A stretch of DNA of 64,000 bases from an uncultured Allobosea sp. (GTDB lineage Bacteria; Pseudomonadota; Alphaproteobacteria; Rhizobiales; Beijerinckiaceae): contig NZ_CAMFJF010000007.1 in assembly GCF_945956895.1 (NCBI RefSeq), positions 62,001 through 126,000 of the forward strand. Direction: 5' to 3'. Made by a program: the position numbers and the translations under genes. Numbering within the stretch: position 1 is the stretch's first letter; each line of letters begins with the position of its first letter. Positions 63,171 through 64,000 of this stretch are shown piece by piece. A model generated the notes under the pieces. It was not told the DNA's origin and ran no database searches. It worked only from the letters and a program-made list of their open reading frames with translations.

Positions 63171-64000
63171 GTGTCCGCTCCTCATTTCGTCATCGCCGGC
63201 GCCGGCATCGGCGGCCTGACCATGGCACTGTCGCTGGCGCGGCGCGGCATTGCCGTGACCGTCGTCGAGAAGCGCACCGGCTTCGGCGAATTGGGCGCCG
63301 GCCTGCAGATTACCTCCAATTCCGGCCGCGTGCTCGATGCGCTCGACCTTGCGCTTCCGCTGAAGCGCGTCGGCGTGACCTCGCACGGCCTGATGATCCG
63401 GCGCTGGGCCGATGGCGCACAGGTGCTGGACATGCCCTCCAGCCCCGAGCGCATGCTGACGCCGTTCCGCATGCTCAAGCGCAACGATCTCCACACCGTC
63501 CTGCTCGACGCCGCCCGCGCCATGCCGAATATCCGCCTGATGGTGGGCCGCAGCGTGGATGAGGTCAGCCAGAATGCCGATGGCGTCACGGTCGGGCTCA
63601 CGGCGCGCGATGGAATCGGCGGGACGCTCTCGGCCCTGGGGCTGATCGGCGCCGACGGCCTGTGGTCGCGTGTCCGCGATCTCACCGGCGATGCCTCGCC
63701 GCCCGTCTTCACCGGCTACGAGGCTTGGCGCGCCGTCGTGCCGGCCCGCGCCAACGACAAGCCGCGCGTGACGCTGCATATGGGCCCTGGCCGCCATGCC
63801 GTGCATTACCCCGTCGCCGGCGGCCGGGAGATCAATCTCGTCGTCGTCCGCCAGGCGAAGGAAGCCCGGGAAGGCTGGACCCGAGAAGGCGATCGCGCCG
63901 TCCTCACCGAGCATCTCGCCGGCGCCTCCCAAGCCCTGCGCGACCTCATCGACGCGGCCGAAGGGTGGCAGGTCTGGTCGCTGTTCGACCGCAAGCCTGC
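63171..64000 (+). CDS. FAD-dependent monooxygenase, 5' part
   Basis: At least 276 residues are visible before the window ends without a stop codon. A GTG at 63171 (with GAAGG 12 bases upstream) opens the frame. The FAD-binding Rossmann motif is VIAGAGIGGLTMALSLARRG (about 8-27), followed by TVVEKRTGFGELGAGLQITS, and the second FAD contact is GADGLWSRVRD. It belongs to the UbiH/salicylate-hydroxylase-like aromatic hydroxylases. Substrate is unknown. Confidence 0.88.
   Translation, partial: MSAPHFVIAGAGIGGLTMALSLARRGIAVTVVEKRTGFGELGAGLQITSNSGRVLDALDLALPLKRVGVTSHGLMIRRWADGAQVLDMPSSPERMLTPFRMLKRNDLHTVLLDAARAMPNIRLMVGRSVDEVSQNADGVTVGLTARDGIGGTLSALGLIGADGLWSRVRDLTGDASPPVFTGYEAWRAVVPARANDKPRVTLHMGPGRHAVHYPVAGGREINLVVVRQAKEAREGWTREGDRAVLTEHLAGASQALRDLIDAAEGWQVWSLFDRKP

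Overview
The window is high-GC chromosomal DNA of an alphaproteobacterium. Gene content (BTLCP-type transglutaminase-like peptidase, DUF2336, DUF3126, PAS_5, tandem PilZ, DUF411, OpgC), the 'AANDNE' N-terminal style of one small membrane protein and the many short palindromic intergenic repeats suggest Hyphomicrobiales, most like Bosea or a close relative. That assignment is inference; no rRNA gene is present. The window holds about 67 protein genes, two tRNAs (Tyr-GTA, Thr-TGT), one clear pseudogene and about 18 copies of dispersed intergenic repeats. I see no CRISPR array, IS element, integrase or complete prophage.

Bases 1-4852 form a sugar-acid type catabolic module: a TctC/Bug binding protein (cut by the window edge), a divergent GntR/FCD regulator, a DapA-family lyase, an IlvD/Edd dehydratase and a 3-hydroxyacyl-CoA-dehydrogenase-like oxidoreductase, with a perfect 18-bp palindrome in the divergent promoter region. 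An orphan DUF2793 phage/GTA tail-type gene, an Asp/Glu-type racemase, a VanZ protein and an undecaprenyl-phosphate sugar transferase follow. Bases 10.1-11.4 kb carry a cupin and a copper-type pair (HMA protein plus DUF411) behind a MerR/CueR-like promoter. Bases 11.6-15.8 kb are a polyamine-type ABC importer. A LysR gene overlaps its last permease antiparallel and stands divergent from an acyl-CoA ligase, amidase, amidohydrolase operon (17.1-21.1 kb).

Bases 21.3-29.9 kb are mixed housekeeping and secreted proteins: tRNA-Tyr, rlmB-type methyltransferase, a MHS transporter with an unusual periplasmic insertion, GYD protein, tRNA-Thr, small secreted proteins, MBL hydrolase and NAD kinase. Bases 29.9-40.9 kb hold a DUF2336/transglycosylase pair, a MaoC/CitE pair with a metallochaperone, a flavin reductase/nitroreductase pair, an OpgC plus SGNH hydrolase pair and a DUF2157/GDYXXLXY membrane pair. 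Bases 41.2-48.0 kb are core genes: thrS, yidD, PAP2, NifU-like scaffold, folE, hisI, patatin and CBS.

Bases 48.2-54.4 kb carry rhomboid, PAS_5, tandem PilZ, a decayed glutathione S-transferase, BTLCP peptidase, gamma carbonic anhydrase and two membrane proteins. Bases 54.6-64 kb carry DUF3126, a beta-lactamase-class serine hydrolase, an unusual SHMT-like enzyme with a divergent GcvA-type LysR, cysE, alpha/beta hydrolase, DUF1624 protein, a zinc-finger protein and the 5' part of a FAD monooxygenase.

The most distinctive non-coding signal is a set of at least six families of short inverted repeats at gene borders. One copy is nested inside another element, one appears to supply the 5' coding region of a secreted-protein gene, and one abuts the pseudogene. 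The best candidates for undescribed biology are the sugar-acid module with its palindrome, the ligase/amidase/amidohydrolase operon whose amidohydrolase lacks the usual HxH, the non-canonical SHMT-like enzyme, and the OpgC/SGNH pair.
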